This document shows positions 41,131 to 51,254 of a stretch of DNA of 64,000 nucleotides, piece by piece. Under the pieces are notes generated by a model. It worked only from the letters and a program-made list of their open reading frames with translations, made no database searches and was not told the DNA's origin. Each line of letters opens with the position of its first letter. The first letter of the stretch is position 1. The stretch lies in contig NC_088645.1 of the NCBI RefSeq assembly GCF_964019385.1, forward strand, positions 22,527,921 through 22,591,920. Reading direction: 5' to 3'. A program made the translations under genes and the position numbers. The DNA comes from Sycon ciliatum. Its lineage: Eukaryota > Porifera > Calcarea > Leucosolenida > Sycettidae.

Positions 41131-41970
41131 TCCTACACAGTTGCGAGGGCATGATGCTCTGATCAGGCCCGAGGTCTGTGAGTGATCTTGCCCGAGGTCG
41201 CGACGCCCAAGGGGCGTAGCCCCGAGGGCGTCGCGACCGAGGGCAAGATCACTCACATGACCGAGGGCCTGATCAGAGCGGCATGCCCGACGCAACTGTG
41301 TAGGATTGCGCTTCAGACAAGGCCCACCTCACAAACAACAAGGCCCAGTACAGTAGAGAGATTCAAACAGAAAGAAAGCCTTGACGGCAAATGAGTTGAT
41401 GTCACATAATTGTGTGCAGTGACCATAACAAACAGTTATTTGTTTGGTCGGGACTTTCCAGTTTTGAGATGAAAGTATTCAAGTACAGTGAAGGCAGTAG
41501 TAACGTTAGTACCAGTAATATGACGGATTCGGAATAAACCCGACCTTCGAGTTAGGTGATTGCCAGAGTAAGGTTCAAATGCGAGTGCTGAGAAGCTGCA
41601 GCCTTAGGGCAGGTACAAAATGTACTTGTGGAGGTCTGCTTCCCTTGTGTACGTTTCGCCGCGAGAAACAGGACCGGCTGCAAGGTCGGTTGGCGTTTCT
41701 GGTCTCCCTGCAGACGTTCAAGACAGTAGTGAGTATATAATAATTTTGGAGAAGGGAGACAAATTTTTAGTCCTCGTCGGAGATGTTGCCCAAGGCAAGG
41801 ACTTCGAAAAATGGTAAATGCGCATGTGCGGCGCGACGCTGTACGACTGCTGTTCTTGACCGGCTAAGCGGTCAAGATCGACTGATCTTGACTGCTTATT
41901 CTGGCCGCTCATTGGCCGTCTCCTGGCAACAAGCACGTGCCATGTCTGAATTGCATGTTCTTACTCGACT
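41119..41970. mobile_element. ~850-bp insert interrupting pol
   Basis: Boundaries are approximate. GGC occurs at both edges (41116-41118, 41971-41973) and could be a 3-bp target duplication. The insert has stops in the pol frame, no retroelement homology, and starts with the modular palindrome at 41128-41308. The pol frame is the same on both sides, so total added length is a multiple of three. It could be a non-autonomous DNA transposon. A splice-like reading (GT at 41104, AG at 41982) exists but would not explain genomic RNA. Confidence 0.6.
41128..41308. repeat. Modular palindrome inside the pol insert
   Basis: Arms TCCTACACAGTTGCG, CTCTGATCAGGC, GTGAGTGATCTTGC and TCGCGACGCC each have inverted partners, separated by CGAG(G) units that keep one orientation. 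The centre AAGGGGCGTAGCCCCGAGG is nearly the centre of the palindrome at 35867-36018. Confidence 0.85.
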
Positions 41971-41973
41971 GGC

Positions 41974-44900
41974 TTGGTTGAGAGAATGCCCTCCCCTAAT
42001 TGCAGTTCTGTACTAGTAGGTTCTACCTTGGTCAAGTCGAGTGTTGCCGGCGAAGTTCCTGTTCGTTTACTGAATCCGTCAGATTCCCCGATAGTTTTGC
42101 GTGAGCATCATCCCATCGCCACTTGGCATGGAATGGAATCTTTTTCATTCGCTGAGTTGGACGATTTTTCGCCCACAGGTTCTCCTGTGGAAGGAGCGGC
42201 AAACCCATCAACATCTGCCACTGTATCCTCCGAAGAGAGAACATTTTCTCCCCGTAATGAGACCCCGGATAGTGTAATTAGTAACTCTGGAGTCCATTTC
42301 CACGGTACTAGACCCCCAGAATTTGTTAATTACCACCATTCCACTCCGATTGCTACTGGGGATAGTGCTGGGGACGACTTCTTCCAGAGCCCTCGTCCAC
42401 CTGAACACCATTTTTGCAATAACGTACATACTTCCCCACAACAATCGGTAGACGTTTCAACATTATTTGATTTTTCTGGCTGCTCCGCCTCTGAGCACCA
42501 GTTGACCCAACTAAAACATGTCTTGAACGAGTTTGCGGATGTCATTGCCCAAAACGACACGGAGATTGGTTGCACTACTGCAACAGCTCACACGATTGAT
42601 GTTGGTGATTCCCGTCCCATCAATCAAGCCCCGAGACGTTTGGCCCCTACCAAGGCAAATGAAGTACGGAAACACGTGCAAGACATGTTAGATAATGATG
42701 TAGTAGAGCCCAGTGCCTCCCCTTGGTCTAGTCCAGTGGTTTTAGTAGCCAAGTCTGATGGTTCTACCCGATTTTGCGTAGACTATCGGAAGCTGAATGC
42801 AGTGACACTGAAGGATGCCCATCCTCTCCCAAGGATAGATGATACCCTGGATCATCTTTGGGGTGCCCACTTTTTCAGTACTTTAGATCTCCAAGCTGGG
42901 TATTGGCAAGTGCCAATGGCCGAAGATTCTAAAGAGAAGACTGCTTTCAGCACACCCGATGGTTTATTCCAATTCACGCGAATGCCCTTTGGCCTGACCA
43001 ATGCTCCTGCCACTTTTCAGCGACTCATGAATGCAACCCTCCGCGGCTTGACCTTTGACGCCTGTCTGATTTATCTAGATGATGTCATCATTTTTTCTAG
43101 TACCTTTGACGAACACCTTGACCGTCTCCGTAAAGTCTTGTCCGCTTTACGTCGAGCTGGGTTGAAGTTGAAGCCCCGTAAATGCAAGCTTTTGAGACAG
43201 ACCGTACCCTACCTTGGTTTTCTAGTCTCATCACAGGGCATTGCTGCTAACCCTGAGAAGTTTGCCCCTGTTGTTTCTTGGAAGCCCCCCACCACAGTTA
43301 AAGGCATTCGTGTTTTTCTGGGCTTCACTGGCTATTACCGCCGTTTCATTGAGAACTATGCTGAAAAAGCTGCCCCACTTGTTGCTTTGACCAAGAAAAG
43401 TGCTAAGTTCGTGTGGAATACCGAACGACAGGAGGCTTTTGAGGCGTTGAGACAGAACGTTATTCAAGCACCTGTATTGGCATTTCCCAATTTTACTCAA
43501 CCTTTCATTCTGGACACTGATGCTTCCAATTTTGGCCTCGGTGCTGTCCTTTCACAAATTGACAGTGCTGGTTTGGAACGCCCCATTGCATTTGCTAGTA
43601 GGTCTCTTTCCAAGACGGAGTGCAACTACTCTGTTACCCGCCGTGAATTGTTAGCAATTGTCTGGGCCACCCACCATTTCCGTACTTACCTTCTGAGCAG
43701 CCACTTTCTGTTGCGTACAGACCACTCTGCTTTAACCTGGCTTAAAACTTTTACATCTCCCGAAGGTCAAGTAGCGCGATGGAATGAGCATTTGGCAGAG
43801 TATGAATTTCAAATTGAACATCGCCCTGGTGCCCGGCACGCAAACGCTGATGCTCTTTCCCGAATAGACTTCGATCAACCGGCAGGTGCGATTTTATCCA
43901 CGGCCGATGAGGTTCTTTCGGATGCCCACGTGCGTGCCGTAACTGTAGATCTAGATGACAGTGACTCCGATCTCTGGCACAAAGCCGTAGCAGATGACCC
44001 CGACATCAGTCTAGTCGTCAAACGCTTACAAGATGCCCGAAGTACCGAAAATGATGAACCTTGTGCAGTTATTCTCCAGGGGGATTCAAATACTGTCCGT
44101 ACTTTGTTAACCCAACAAAGCAAACTTACTATTTCCAATAATATTCTTTACCGTACTATTGATGCAACTCTGGATAGGGAGTCTTACAAACAACTGGTTG
44201 TCCCTACCTCCTTACGTGACCGGGTACTTGCCTTAGCCCATGACCACCCCTCCTCTGGTCATTTTGGAGTCGATAGGACCCTAGCCCGCTTACGTTTAAC
44301 GTGCTACTGGCCCAATATGTCAACTAGTGTGGCTTTGTATTGCCGCAACTGTAATGTCTGCGCAGTGTGTAAGAACCCTCGGCCACTGCCTCGAGCGGGC
44401 ATGTCTCACGTAAAAGCTGGCGAGCCGTTCGAAACCATTGCACTGGACATTATGGGACCCTTACCTTCCACTTCCAATAATAATAAGTATATTCTCGTCA
44501 TTGGGGATTACTTTACCAAATGGCTTGAGATCATTCCATTACCCAATATTACTGCCCAAACCGTTGCCGTGGCCTTAGTTGAGCGAATTTTTGTACGTTT
44601 CGGTGCTCCTGAGAAAATCCATTCCGACCAAGGATCACAATTTTGCTCACAGCTGTTTCTAGAATTGTGCAAACGGTTTGATGTGAAAAAGACTCGGACA
44701 ACCCCGTACCACCCAATGTGTGATGGCATGATTGAACGCGCTAACCGCACGATTCAAGTCATGCTCCGAGCTTTCATTGATTCAGCTGATTGTGATTCTT
44801 GGGATGAACGGTTGCCGCTGGCACAACTGGCCTACAATACGAGTGTGCATAATTCCACTCACTATACCCCATTCTTCTTACTGTTCGGAAGGGAGGCCCG

Positions 44901-45393
44901 CCTGCCCCTAGATTTGTTATGCCCCACCCCAGACCCTACACCTGTCACTTTCAGCCCCACCTCCTATGTTATCCGTTTGAGGGAACGTTTAGAGGCGGCC
45001 TATAGGTTAGTCAGAGAACATTTGGATGTTGGCCACCGCCGTGCTAAGACCAACTATGATCTGAAGGCCAATGCCGATACCTTGAAAGTAGGACAGTTTG
45101 TTTGGCTTTACCGACACCCCCAGGCTGGTGACAGTCCTAAGTTGTTCCGGTATTGGGATGGTCCATGGCAAGTTTCTGTAGTTCATTCCCCCCTGGTTTA
45201 TACCATTAAGCGGCTTGGTGTCCATTCAGCCCGCCGCACCACCGTTATGACCGTCCACAGGAATAGATTAAAGCGTATTTTTGGACCCGTAAACCTTCCC
45301 CCTGTGGACGCCCCGGTTAACCCACCTCCAGCTCCCATAATGGCGGGAGTCACCATTCCCCGCCTGCCCTCTTCGTTCACACCCTTATTCTGA
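41974..45393 (+). CDS. pol: Pol part 2: reverse transcriptase, RNase H, integrase
   Basis: 1139 codons open from just after the insert to TGA at 45393. RT: FCVDYRKLN, FSTLDLQAGYWQ, MPFGLTNAPATFQ and the active site YLDD (43072-43083). RNase H: LDTDASNFGLG, the ELLAIVWA motif and DHSALTWL, then HRPGARHANADALSR. Integrase: zinc-binding H…H…C..C (HDHPSSGH, CRNCNVC), catalytic Asp (44446), Asp (44626) and Glu (44734), i.e. a D,D35E triad, followed by a GPY/F-type C-terminus (WDGPWQV). No chromodomain. All catalytic residues are present. The first ~200 residues before RT are linker and differ from other families. It lacks its own start and depends on the gag-pol fusion. Confidence 0.95.
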   Translation: MVERMPSPNCSSVLVGSTLVKSSVAGEVPVRLLNPSDSPIVLREHHPIATWHGMESFSFAELDDFSPTGSPVEGAANPSTSATVSSEERTFSPRNETPDSVISNSGVHFHGTRPPEFVNYHHSTPIATGDSAGDDFFQSPRPPEHHFCNNVHTSPQQSVDVSTLFDFSGCSASEHQLTQLKHVLNEFADVIAQNDTEIGCTTATAHTIDVGDSRPINQAPRRLAPTKANEVRKHVQDMLDNDVVEPSASPWSSPVVLVAKSDGSTRFCVDYRKLNAVTLKDAHPLPRIDDTLDHLWGAHFFSTLDLQAGYWQVPMAEDSKEKTAFSTPDGLFQFTRMPFGLTNAPATFQRLMNATLRGLTFDACLIYLDDVIIFSSTFDEHLDRLRKVLSALRRAGLKLKPRKCKLLRQTVPYLGFLVSSQGIAANPEKFAPVVSWKPPTTVKGIRVFLGFTGYYRRFIENYAEKAAPLVALTKKSAKFVWNTERQEAFEALRQNVIQAPVLAFPNFTQPFILDTDASNFGLGAVLSQIDSAGLERPIAFASRSLSKTECNYSVTRRELLAIVWATHHFRTYLLSSHFLLRTDHSALTWLKTFTSPEGQVARWNEHLAEYEFQIEHRPGARHANADALSRIDFDQPAGAILSTADEVLSDAHVRAVTVDLDDSDSDLWHKAVADDPDISLVVKRLQDARSTENDEPCAVILQGDSNTVRTLLTQQSKLTISNNILYRTIDATLDRESYKQLVVPTSLRDRVLALAHDHPSSGHFGVDRTLARLRLTCYWPNMSTSVALYCRNCNVCAVCKNPRPLPRAGMSHVKAGEPFETIALDIMGPLPSTSNNNKYILVIGDYFTKWLEIIPLPNITAQTVAVALVERIFVRFGAPEKIHSDQGSQFCSQLFLELCKRFDVKKTRTTPYHPMCDGMIERANRTIQVMLRAFIDSADCDSWDERLPLAQLAYNTSVHNSTHYTPFFLLFGREARLPLDLLCPTPDPTPVTFSPTSYVIRLRERLEAAYRLVREHLDVGHRRAKTNYDLKANADTLKVGQFVWLYRHPQAGDSPKLFRYWDGPWQVSVVHSPLVYTIKRLGVHSARRTTVMTVHRNRLKRIFGPVNLPPVDAPVNPPPAPIMAGVTIPRLPSSFTPLF

Positions 45394-45396
45394 GAC

Positions 45397-45610
45397 CTCC
45401 AGCTGAGTGTTCGTCCTCGCTGTCGCAGTTTCCCCTCAGGCAATTTTTTTTTACTAATCTCCAGCCGAGTGTTCGTCCTCGCTGTCGCAGTTTCCCTCAG
45501 TCATTTTTTTTAAAGTAATCTCCAGCCGAGTGTTCGTCCTCGCTGTCGAAGTCCCCTCCGTCATCTTAAGTTTTAATCTCCAGCCGAGCGTTCGTCCTCG
45601 CTGTCGAGTT
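45397..45610 (+). repeat. Hairpin array, copies 1-4 (~60-bp period)
   Basis: Four units starting at 45397, 45459, 45520 and 45578. Each contains stem CAGC-Y-GAG, loop TGTTCGTC (CGTTCGTC in unit 4) and stem CTCGCTG: a 7-bp helix with one bulged pyrimidine that is the only variable stem position. T-rich spacers between units vary. Confidence 0.9.
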
Positions 45611-45626
45611 TGACCTGTGGTGTTCG

Positions 45627-46208
45627 GTGTGGCGTGTTTGTTTTTCTCTCTGTTGGTTTCGGTTGCGCGTGGTGTGCAGGACCATCACCCTGCAACTCGA
45701 CCAACCCCCTCCTTCATCGCATCACCACCGACATCACTACCAGCAACACCACCAGCAACACTACCAGCAACACTACCAGCAACACCACCAGCAACACCAC
45801 CAACATCGCCCCCGACATCACCACCAACCAAATCTTCGACAACACCTTCAACAACAAATACAACATCAACTACTACCACCACACCCTTCCCAGCACACAA
45901 CACCACCACGCCCATTAATGCCACCGGAGGATGCTCGACGGACAATTGAGCGACGCCGCCAGACCCGCCATACCCGCCGCTGTCGAACCCCCGCTTTCAT
46001 CGCCAGGTCTCGGCGACGGGCCGCAGCTCGCCTTCAACAGCGGGCCCGACCCCGGGCGATACCACCCCCACCGACCACGCCCCCACCGACCACACCTCCA
46101 CCACCACCACCGCCACCGTCGAACCCGTCTGGCCGGTTCGATCGATTCAACCAGGATTCAGAACTGGTTTCAGAGGCCGACTGGTCCGATGAAGAGTACA
46201 ACCCTTGA
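45627..46208 (+). CDS. Candidate third ORF in env position, unknown function
   Basis: 193 codons without an ATG at the start. A 3' splice-site-like sequence (T/C-rich tract, GTGTGCAG, ending 45679) precedes the main body, so a spliced subgenomic mRNA is possible. The protein would be His/Gln-rich (HHQQHYQQHYQQ, from ACC/AGC/AAC repeats), then Arg-rich (RRTIERRRQTRHTRR), then poly-Pro, with an acidic end SEADWSDEEYNP. The two other frames of 45610-45949 are also open and would give a signal-peptide-like start plus Thr/Pro-rich or Asn-Thr-Thr-rich chains. No transmembrane anchor, fusion peptide or furin site typical of Env is seen. It is unclear which frame, if any, is used. Confidence 0.35.
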   Translation: MWRVCFSLCWFRLRVVCRTITLQLDQPPPSSHHHRHHYQQHHQQHYQQHYQQHHQQHHQHRPRHHHQPNLRQHLQQQIQHQLLPPHPSQHTTPPRPLMPPEDARRTIERRRQTRHTRRCRTPAFIARSRRRAAARLQQRARPRAIPPPPTTPPPTTPPPPPPPPSNPSGRFDRFNQDSELVSEADWSDEEYNP

Positions 46209-46561
46209 CTGTGTTTCCCCTCCTATTTTCCCTGTGTGGTAATATTTGTTCTTCATACACGTTTGCTATGTCGAGAGGTTTTGCATCCTCGACGCCCTTT
46301 CGCCCTTTCCCATTTGTGTCGAGATGTTTAGAAATCCTCCACGCCCCTTCCCCCTTTTCCATCCGTGTCGAGATGCTTTGAATCCTCCACGCCCTTTTCC
46401 CTCTTTCCCCCTCTAAATATTTTCACGCCAACTGACCCTATCAATTCCAACTGTCACGGTTTATATATTTTTTTCATTCAGACTTTGCGATTTCCCAACT
46501 TCCAAAGTTCCCTCTATTTACCCTTCCCACAATCATTTAATTAAGCCCCTTTGCTTTTCAT

Positions 46562-46690
46562 CTCCAGCTGAGTGTTCGTCCTCGCTGTGGAGTTTAGCCC
46601 CTTTGTTTCCACGCCTCCAGCTGAGTGTTCGTCCTCGCTGTTGAGTTTCCACGCCTCCAGCTGAGTGTTCGTCCTCGCTGTTGAGTTTCC
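46562..46690 (+). repeat. Hairpin array, copies 5-7
   Basis: Three more units of the same hairpin at 46562, 46615 and 46655, all with T as the bulged base and TGTTCGTC in the loop, about 950 bp downstream of copy 4 and on the other side of the ORF3 region. Confidence 0.9.
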
Positions 46691-47004
46691 CCCAACAGCT
46701 TTTGCATTCTTGTTGTGTGCTTGTGGTTGTGTTTTGTTTTGTGTTCGTTCTGAGTTGTGCGACTCCTGATCTACTCTTCTTTTGGTTCCCTCTTTCTTCT
46801 CTCTACCTCTCTTTCTGTCATTCACTTGCCTTACACGTGTTCTGTTTGTACATGCGGGTGTCTGCGGAATGCGTGCATGTCAGACTCGTATGTGCGTAGT
46901 GGTTTACATGTCCGTATATGTGTGCTAGTTAAAATGCATGCCTCATTTGTAGTATTATCAATTTTTCGTTCCTAGATCGTGGGGACACGATTTTTGTTCC
47001 CCAC

Positions 47005-47016
47005 GGGGGGAGGTAA
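47005..47016 (+). promoter_or_regulatory. Polypurine tract
   Basis: GGGGGGAGG followed by TAA directly before the 3' LTR: the expected plus-strand primer site. Confidence 0.8.
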
Positions 47017-47920
47017 TGTTATACGCACACCCATATTTGGATCCCGACCCCGGCACATTCCATTACCCCCTACCCCTACCCTTGCATGCAGTAATTCATA
47101 CGCACTCCACTACCCCCTACCCCTACCCCTGCATGCTGTAGTTCATACGCACTCCATTACCCCCTACCCCTAGCCCTGCATGCAGTAATTCGTACACATT
47201 CCATTACCCCCTACCCCTGCATGCAGTAGTTCATACGCACTCCATTACCCCCTACCCCTAGCCCTGCATGCAGTAATTCGTACACATTCCATTACCCCCT
47301 ACCCCTGCATGCAGTAATTCGTACACATTCCATTACCCCCTACCCCTGCATGCAGTAGTTCGTACACATTCCATTATCCCCTACCCCTAGCCTTGCATGC
47401 AGTAGTTCGTACACATTCCATTACCCCCTACCCCTGGCCCTGCATGCATTAGTTTGTACACACTTCATAACCATATTTGACCCATTATCCCCTACCCCTA
47501 TCCCTAGCCTTGCATGCAGTAGTTCGTACGTACACACTTATAACCATATTTGACCCATTTCCCCGCTGCCCCTGCATGTTATAATTAATACCGTATACAT
47601 TTGTAGCCCGTTTTCCCTCCTTCTGCCCCTGCACATAAAACCCACCGTACATTTGATCTAATTACATCCCTTTATAGTGTACATAGTCGGGCTATACACA
47701 TAATATACGCGCCCAGCTAAATGGGCGCGCTCATGCATTGTACCGTACATTCTATTCTAGTTCACTCTAAGATAACCAAACTTCGATAATCTAGTCAGAA
47801 GAAGAATCCCACTCCCTAATGTTGATGTCGAATAATTCTGTCCTCGTCGTGAGATAATATATACTTTACCAACTCTCGTAAACGGGTATCTCTGATTGTC
47901 TGGTGTGCGAATTGACAACA
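47017..47920 (+). repeat. 3' LTR (904 bp)
   Basis: Starts TGTTATACGC, ends GACAACA. Line-by-line identical to 36637-37539 with one extra C at about 47809. Contains the same U3 tandem repeats. Confidence 0.97.
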
Positions 47921-47924
47921 CGCG

Positions 47925-49627
47925 GGAACGTCGCTCATTGGCTACAACCATAGAAAGGTACGGTAAAAACCTGAATCAATATTCACTTTCTCTCTTGGTA
48001 TTTTGATTAGAAAACATAATACGTCACAGTGAGACTACGATGTGTTATACTCCGAGCCAAAATTTCATGGCTCTGCGATGACCAGAAGCGCCATATCAAG
48101 CAGGTGAGTTTTTGACGTGTTGCTTCGCACTGCGACCTGAGTTTTACGACTTTCGAAAAATCAACTTCTTGTCGCAGGTAACAGCGGCTCGCCTCTCGCC
48201 AATAAAGCACCGCATACCAATCAAAACTAATGGAAGCACACACACGGCTTATTGTTACTCTGTACTGGCCGTCGTGGAGCGATAGCAATTACCTAATTTC
48301 AGACCCAGAGTGAATTTGACGTGCACTCTAAAACGTGTCCGGTTTGGAGCCACCTCTGTTTTGAACTTTTTTGAAGCGAAAAATTGGGCAACTTGGAGGC
48401 AATGGGTCAACACAAAGGAGTGGCTCAGTTCGATTGACTCTGGCCCCAGAGCAAACTTCACATGCCAGTTTCCTTCCACAAACATATTTCGAGTGAAAAA
48501 TCAACGCTGATGATCGGTTTGGGTATACTAGTCTATACAAATTTGGCTGTCAAAACGTCCCGGTATCGAGCCGTCTCCTCTACATGCATGGTGCGACGAC
48601 ACAATGACAGCTGTCGCAAATCACACTGAGTATTACACGTGTTTTTTTGGTGATTCCTGGTAAGCTGCTAGCTTTCCCTACTCGAAGATGTTGCCGCCGC
48701 GAAATCTGGGGGTTTGTGTTCGTCCTGGCGAAAACGTGTTTTGATCCGTTGAGGGAGACGAGAGATACAGTGCGTGCGAAGACGTACGATCTGTCCGAGA
48801 ATCGGCGAAGAAGAAAGCTTCGCAGACGACCCGTAGTGGTTGGGAACAGAATGGAACATATACCAGTCGATGCCTGTCATGGTAGGGATGACTGCTACGA
48901 AGTTTTAGCCCCATGCTCCCCAGCGCTTTTTAGCGCCCGACGATAATTACCAAATTTCATCGATTTTCCATGTGGATCAAAGCATAGTCTCCTCAATCTT
49001 CTCCAGTCGAGCTGAGTCTGGACGCTACAATGTCGAGACGCGAAAAGAGAACATGCATGAACACACAGGAGCATCACATGCAGCTGCATTCTGCCTTGAC
49101 GAAGCTGAGAACAACACCAGCACCACGCATTGGAAGACATTTCGAAGAAGACGAAGAACTACATATCTGCGTTCAAAAAAGCCTCTGTACTGTGCAGTAT
49201 GCATGCGTGCATGCGCGAAGCACGGGTCCGCGGATCAACGAGTTACTTCGTTCAAAAATCATTGTGCCACACGGGTTGTATGATTTGTGTGCGATCATGG
49301 TCTTTCTTCTTGACAAACAAAAGTGAAGTTTTTCGATCTTCAAATCGCCATAGCGTCCTTCTCATGACTCTAAATCAGCTGAAACTTTGCAGGAGGAATG
49401 AAAATGCCATGCTGAATCGATTGGTACCATTTCGAAGGGTTTCCTTGAAAAAATAAAAATTAGCCTGCACTGGCTACCATGCATGTACTAGCTGCTGCTG
49501 GTCGACTCGACGGTCGGTGCAGGTGTACTACGAGTGAAGCTTTTGCTGTCGGTTTGGGTCCTTCGGCTTCGGCTAGGCCAAGACGGCAAGAGGCAAGACT
49601 GGTCGCCGCACCTCTCCAGTGCCAGTC
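47925..49627. other. Unannotated spacer
   Basis: No gene recognised. A 98-codon plus-strand frame (49030-49326) has no domain or second copy. Weakly similar segments near 48290 and 48950 (…AATTACCWAATTTCA) suggest an old duplication. Confidence 0.35.
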
Positions 49628-51176
49628 CAGCGGCGGATCCAGAGTTCAGCTGAGGGAGGGCGCGGGTAATATTCATGACAGGGAACCTATGTGGCACCTG
49701 TATTTTGTACACATTACGACATAGCGGCTATTTTACGTCATAGGCTTAGCGGTTGTTGTGAACCCTCTGGTTCTCTAAAGTATCAGGAACGAACGACCTC
49801 ACACGGCACGAGGACAACTATTTATTCTCAACAATATCTTTCACTTCCATCGACTAATAATAATGAACAATGAATGACTGAATGAACAACCGAATAACTA
49901 ACACTAAAACCACCAGGTAGTTATAGCGTTAAAATGACAGCGTATATGAGAAAAGCATACACATACAACATACAACTACAGCGCACACAGCAAACCGCAC
50001 ATAGCGCCTGTAGCGTATGCCACGTCGTAAACATCAGCGGTACGGCGGAGTCGGGATACAGCTGCATTGAAACGAACACAATGTCACAAGCGAGAAGGCC
50101 TTTCACTCTCGAGAACTTGTCGTTTCACAACAGCGGTTATGTAGAATTACTATTTTTAGCACATGCACTCACTCCCACTTTTTCAACCACTTCATTGAGG
50201 ACTCTGGCTGTGTAAAGATAGTGCTTCAAAGCTCAAGACATGCTGAGATCGAGAACAATGGCAAAATAATAAAATATACGATTACTTGGATGGCCATGTC
50301 CAGCAGTAAGAATGGATGATGAGGTATTCACCTCGGGTTGATCCTTGTCGATGCACTGTAGGAACCGGGACGCACGGCGCACAAAAAAACGCCTTCCTCG
50401 CGAGCCTTTCCGGAATAGGTAAGCCACTCAAACCACTTCAGTAGCAGCGAACGAGTGGAAGTACCGGTCTTTCGGCGGCTGTCGGAATAATTCCTAGATG
50501 GCAACACCGTCTGCTTATCAGGCTTCCGGTTCCCAAGTATGTTGCGCTTTTCTGCATCGCTGAGAGTTGCACCGCCAATAGCTGCATCAACAGCATCCGA
50601 GTAACTTCGCTGCGTAGCAGTGCCACCAGCCACTTCGTGACAGTCACAACATCGTCATCTGCGATAGTTTCAACAGGTAAACGCTCCTGACTCGCATCAC
50701 TACTACGTACTGACAGTCCCACCATCGTCGTCAGAATCTACTTCGGATTCCATTTGGGGAAGATCAGAGTCTGAGCAGACCTCGATCTCAGGATCTTCGC
50801 GGTGGTCCGAATTCTCCTCCAAAGACGGATCGCTTGACTGAGCAGCTGACGAAGCGCAAGTTCGCTTCGCGAAAATCCGTGGAGAGTTTGTTGGCTCCCT
50901 AGCCGCTAGGGCGGGCGGTGCGCCATCCCCTTCACCGACTTAGCTATACAGGTTCGTCAACTGAACACTAATTTCAAAACTAAAAGTCAACCAAAAGTAA
51001 GAGAACAGCTACTCCGTGTTCAGAAGAACTAATTTACTTTCTTATCTGACACTAGAAACTTCTTGTCACAGCATGTGCAAACACTTGCGCAACTGCCCAT
51101 GTGCATGCACTAAAAAAATTGAACTGTTTGAGGGGAGGGCGCGCGCCCACCGCGCCCTCCCCTAGATCCGCCACTG
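49628..51176. mobile_element. hAT-like transposon, degenerate
   Basis: Left end CAGCGGCGGATCCAGAG and right end CTAGATCCGCCACTG match the CAGTGGCGGATCCAG terminus common to animal hAT elements; subterminal GGAGGGCGCG is also inverted. Flanks TGCCAGTC and CGGTAGTC agree at 5 of 8 positions. Minus-strand fragments (about 50330-50940) resemble the acidic N-terminus and TTF/ZMYM-type zinc-finger region (LLKWFEWLTYSGKA) of hAT-related transposases, with frameshifts. Possibly a second insertion near 49740-50220. Confidence 0.6.
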
Positions 51177-51254
51177 CGGTAGTCTGTACGTGCCTGGGAC
51201 ATGATCAGCAGAGTGTTCCCGACTCCCCCTGCCCTGGCTGCATTGTGAGATTAA

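Larger units (their letters stand above)
36637..47920 (+). mobile_element. Ty3/gypsy LTR retrotransposon, nearly intact
   Basis: 11.3 kb, flanked by CGCG (36633-36636 and 47921-47924). Order: 5' LTR, tRNA-Lys copy, partial LTR, primer-binding site, gag, -1 frameshift site, pol (protease, RT, RNase H, integrase with a GPY/F-like region, no chromodomain), ORF3 region with hairpin arrays, polypurine tract, 3' LTR. Integrase lies after RNase H, so this is Ty3/gypsy (Metaviridae) and not Ty1/copia. The LTRs differ by one indel, so insertion is recent. An insert of ~850 bp in pol makes the copy defective unless it is removed. Confidence 0.95.

Noticed and set aside
45610..45949. Retroviral-type Env protein
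   Set aside because: Signal-like starts exist in two frames, but there is no ATG, no membrane anchor, and composition is driven by AAC/ACC repeats.
45397..46690. CRISPR-like repeats with spacers
   Set aside because: Repeats lie within a retroelement 3' region, spacers are T-rich and related to each other, and the repeat folds as a bulged hairpin.
49030..49326. 98-codon plus-strand frame
   Set aside because: No recognisable domain, and the overlapping frames in the same stretch are equally long.
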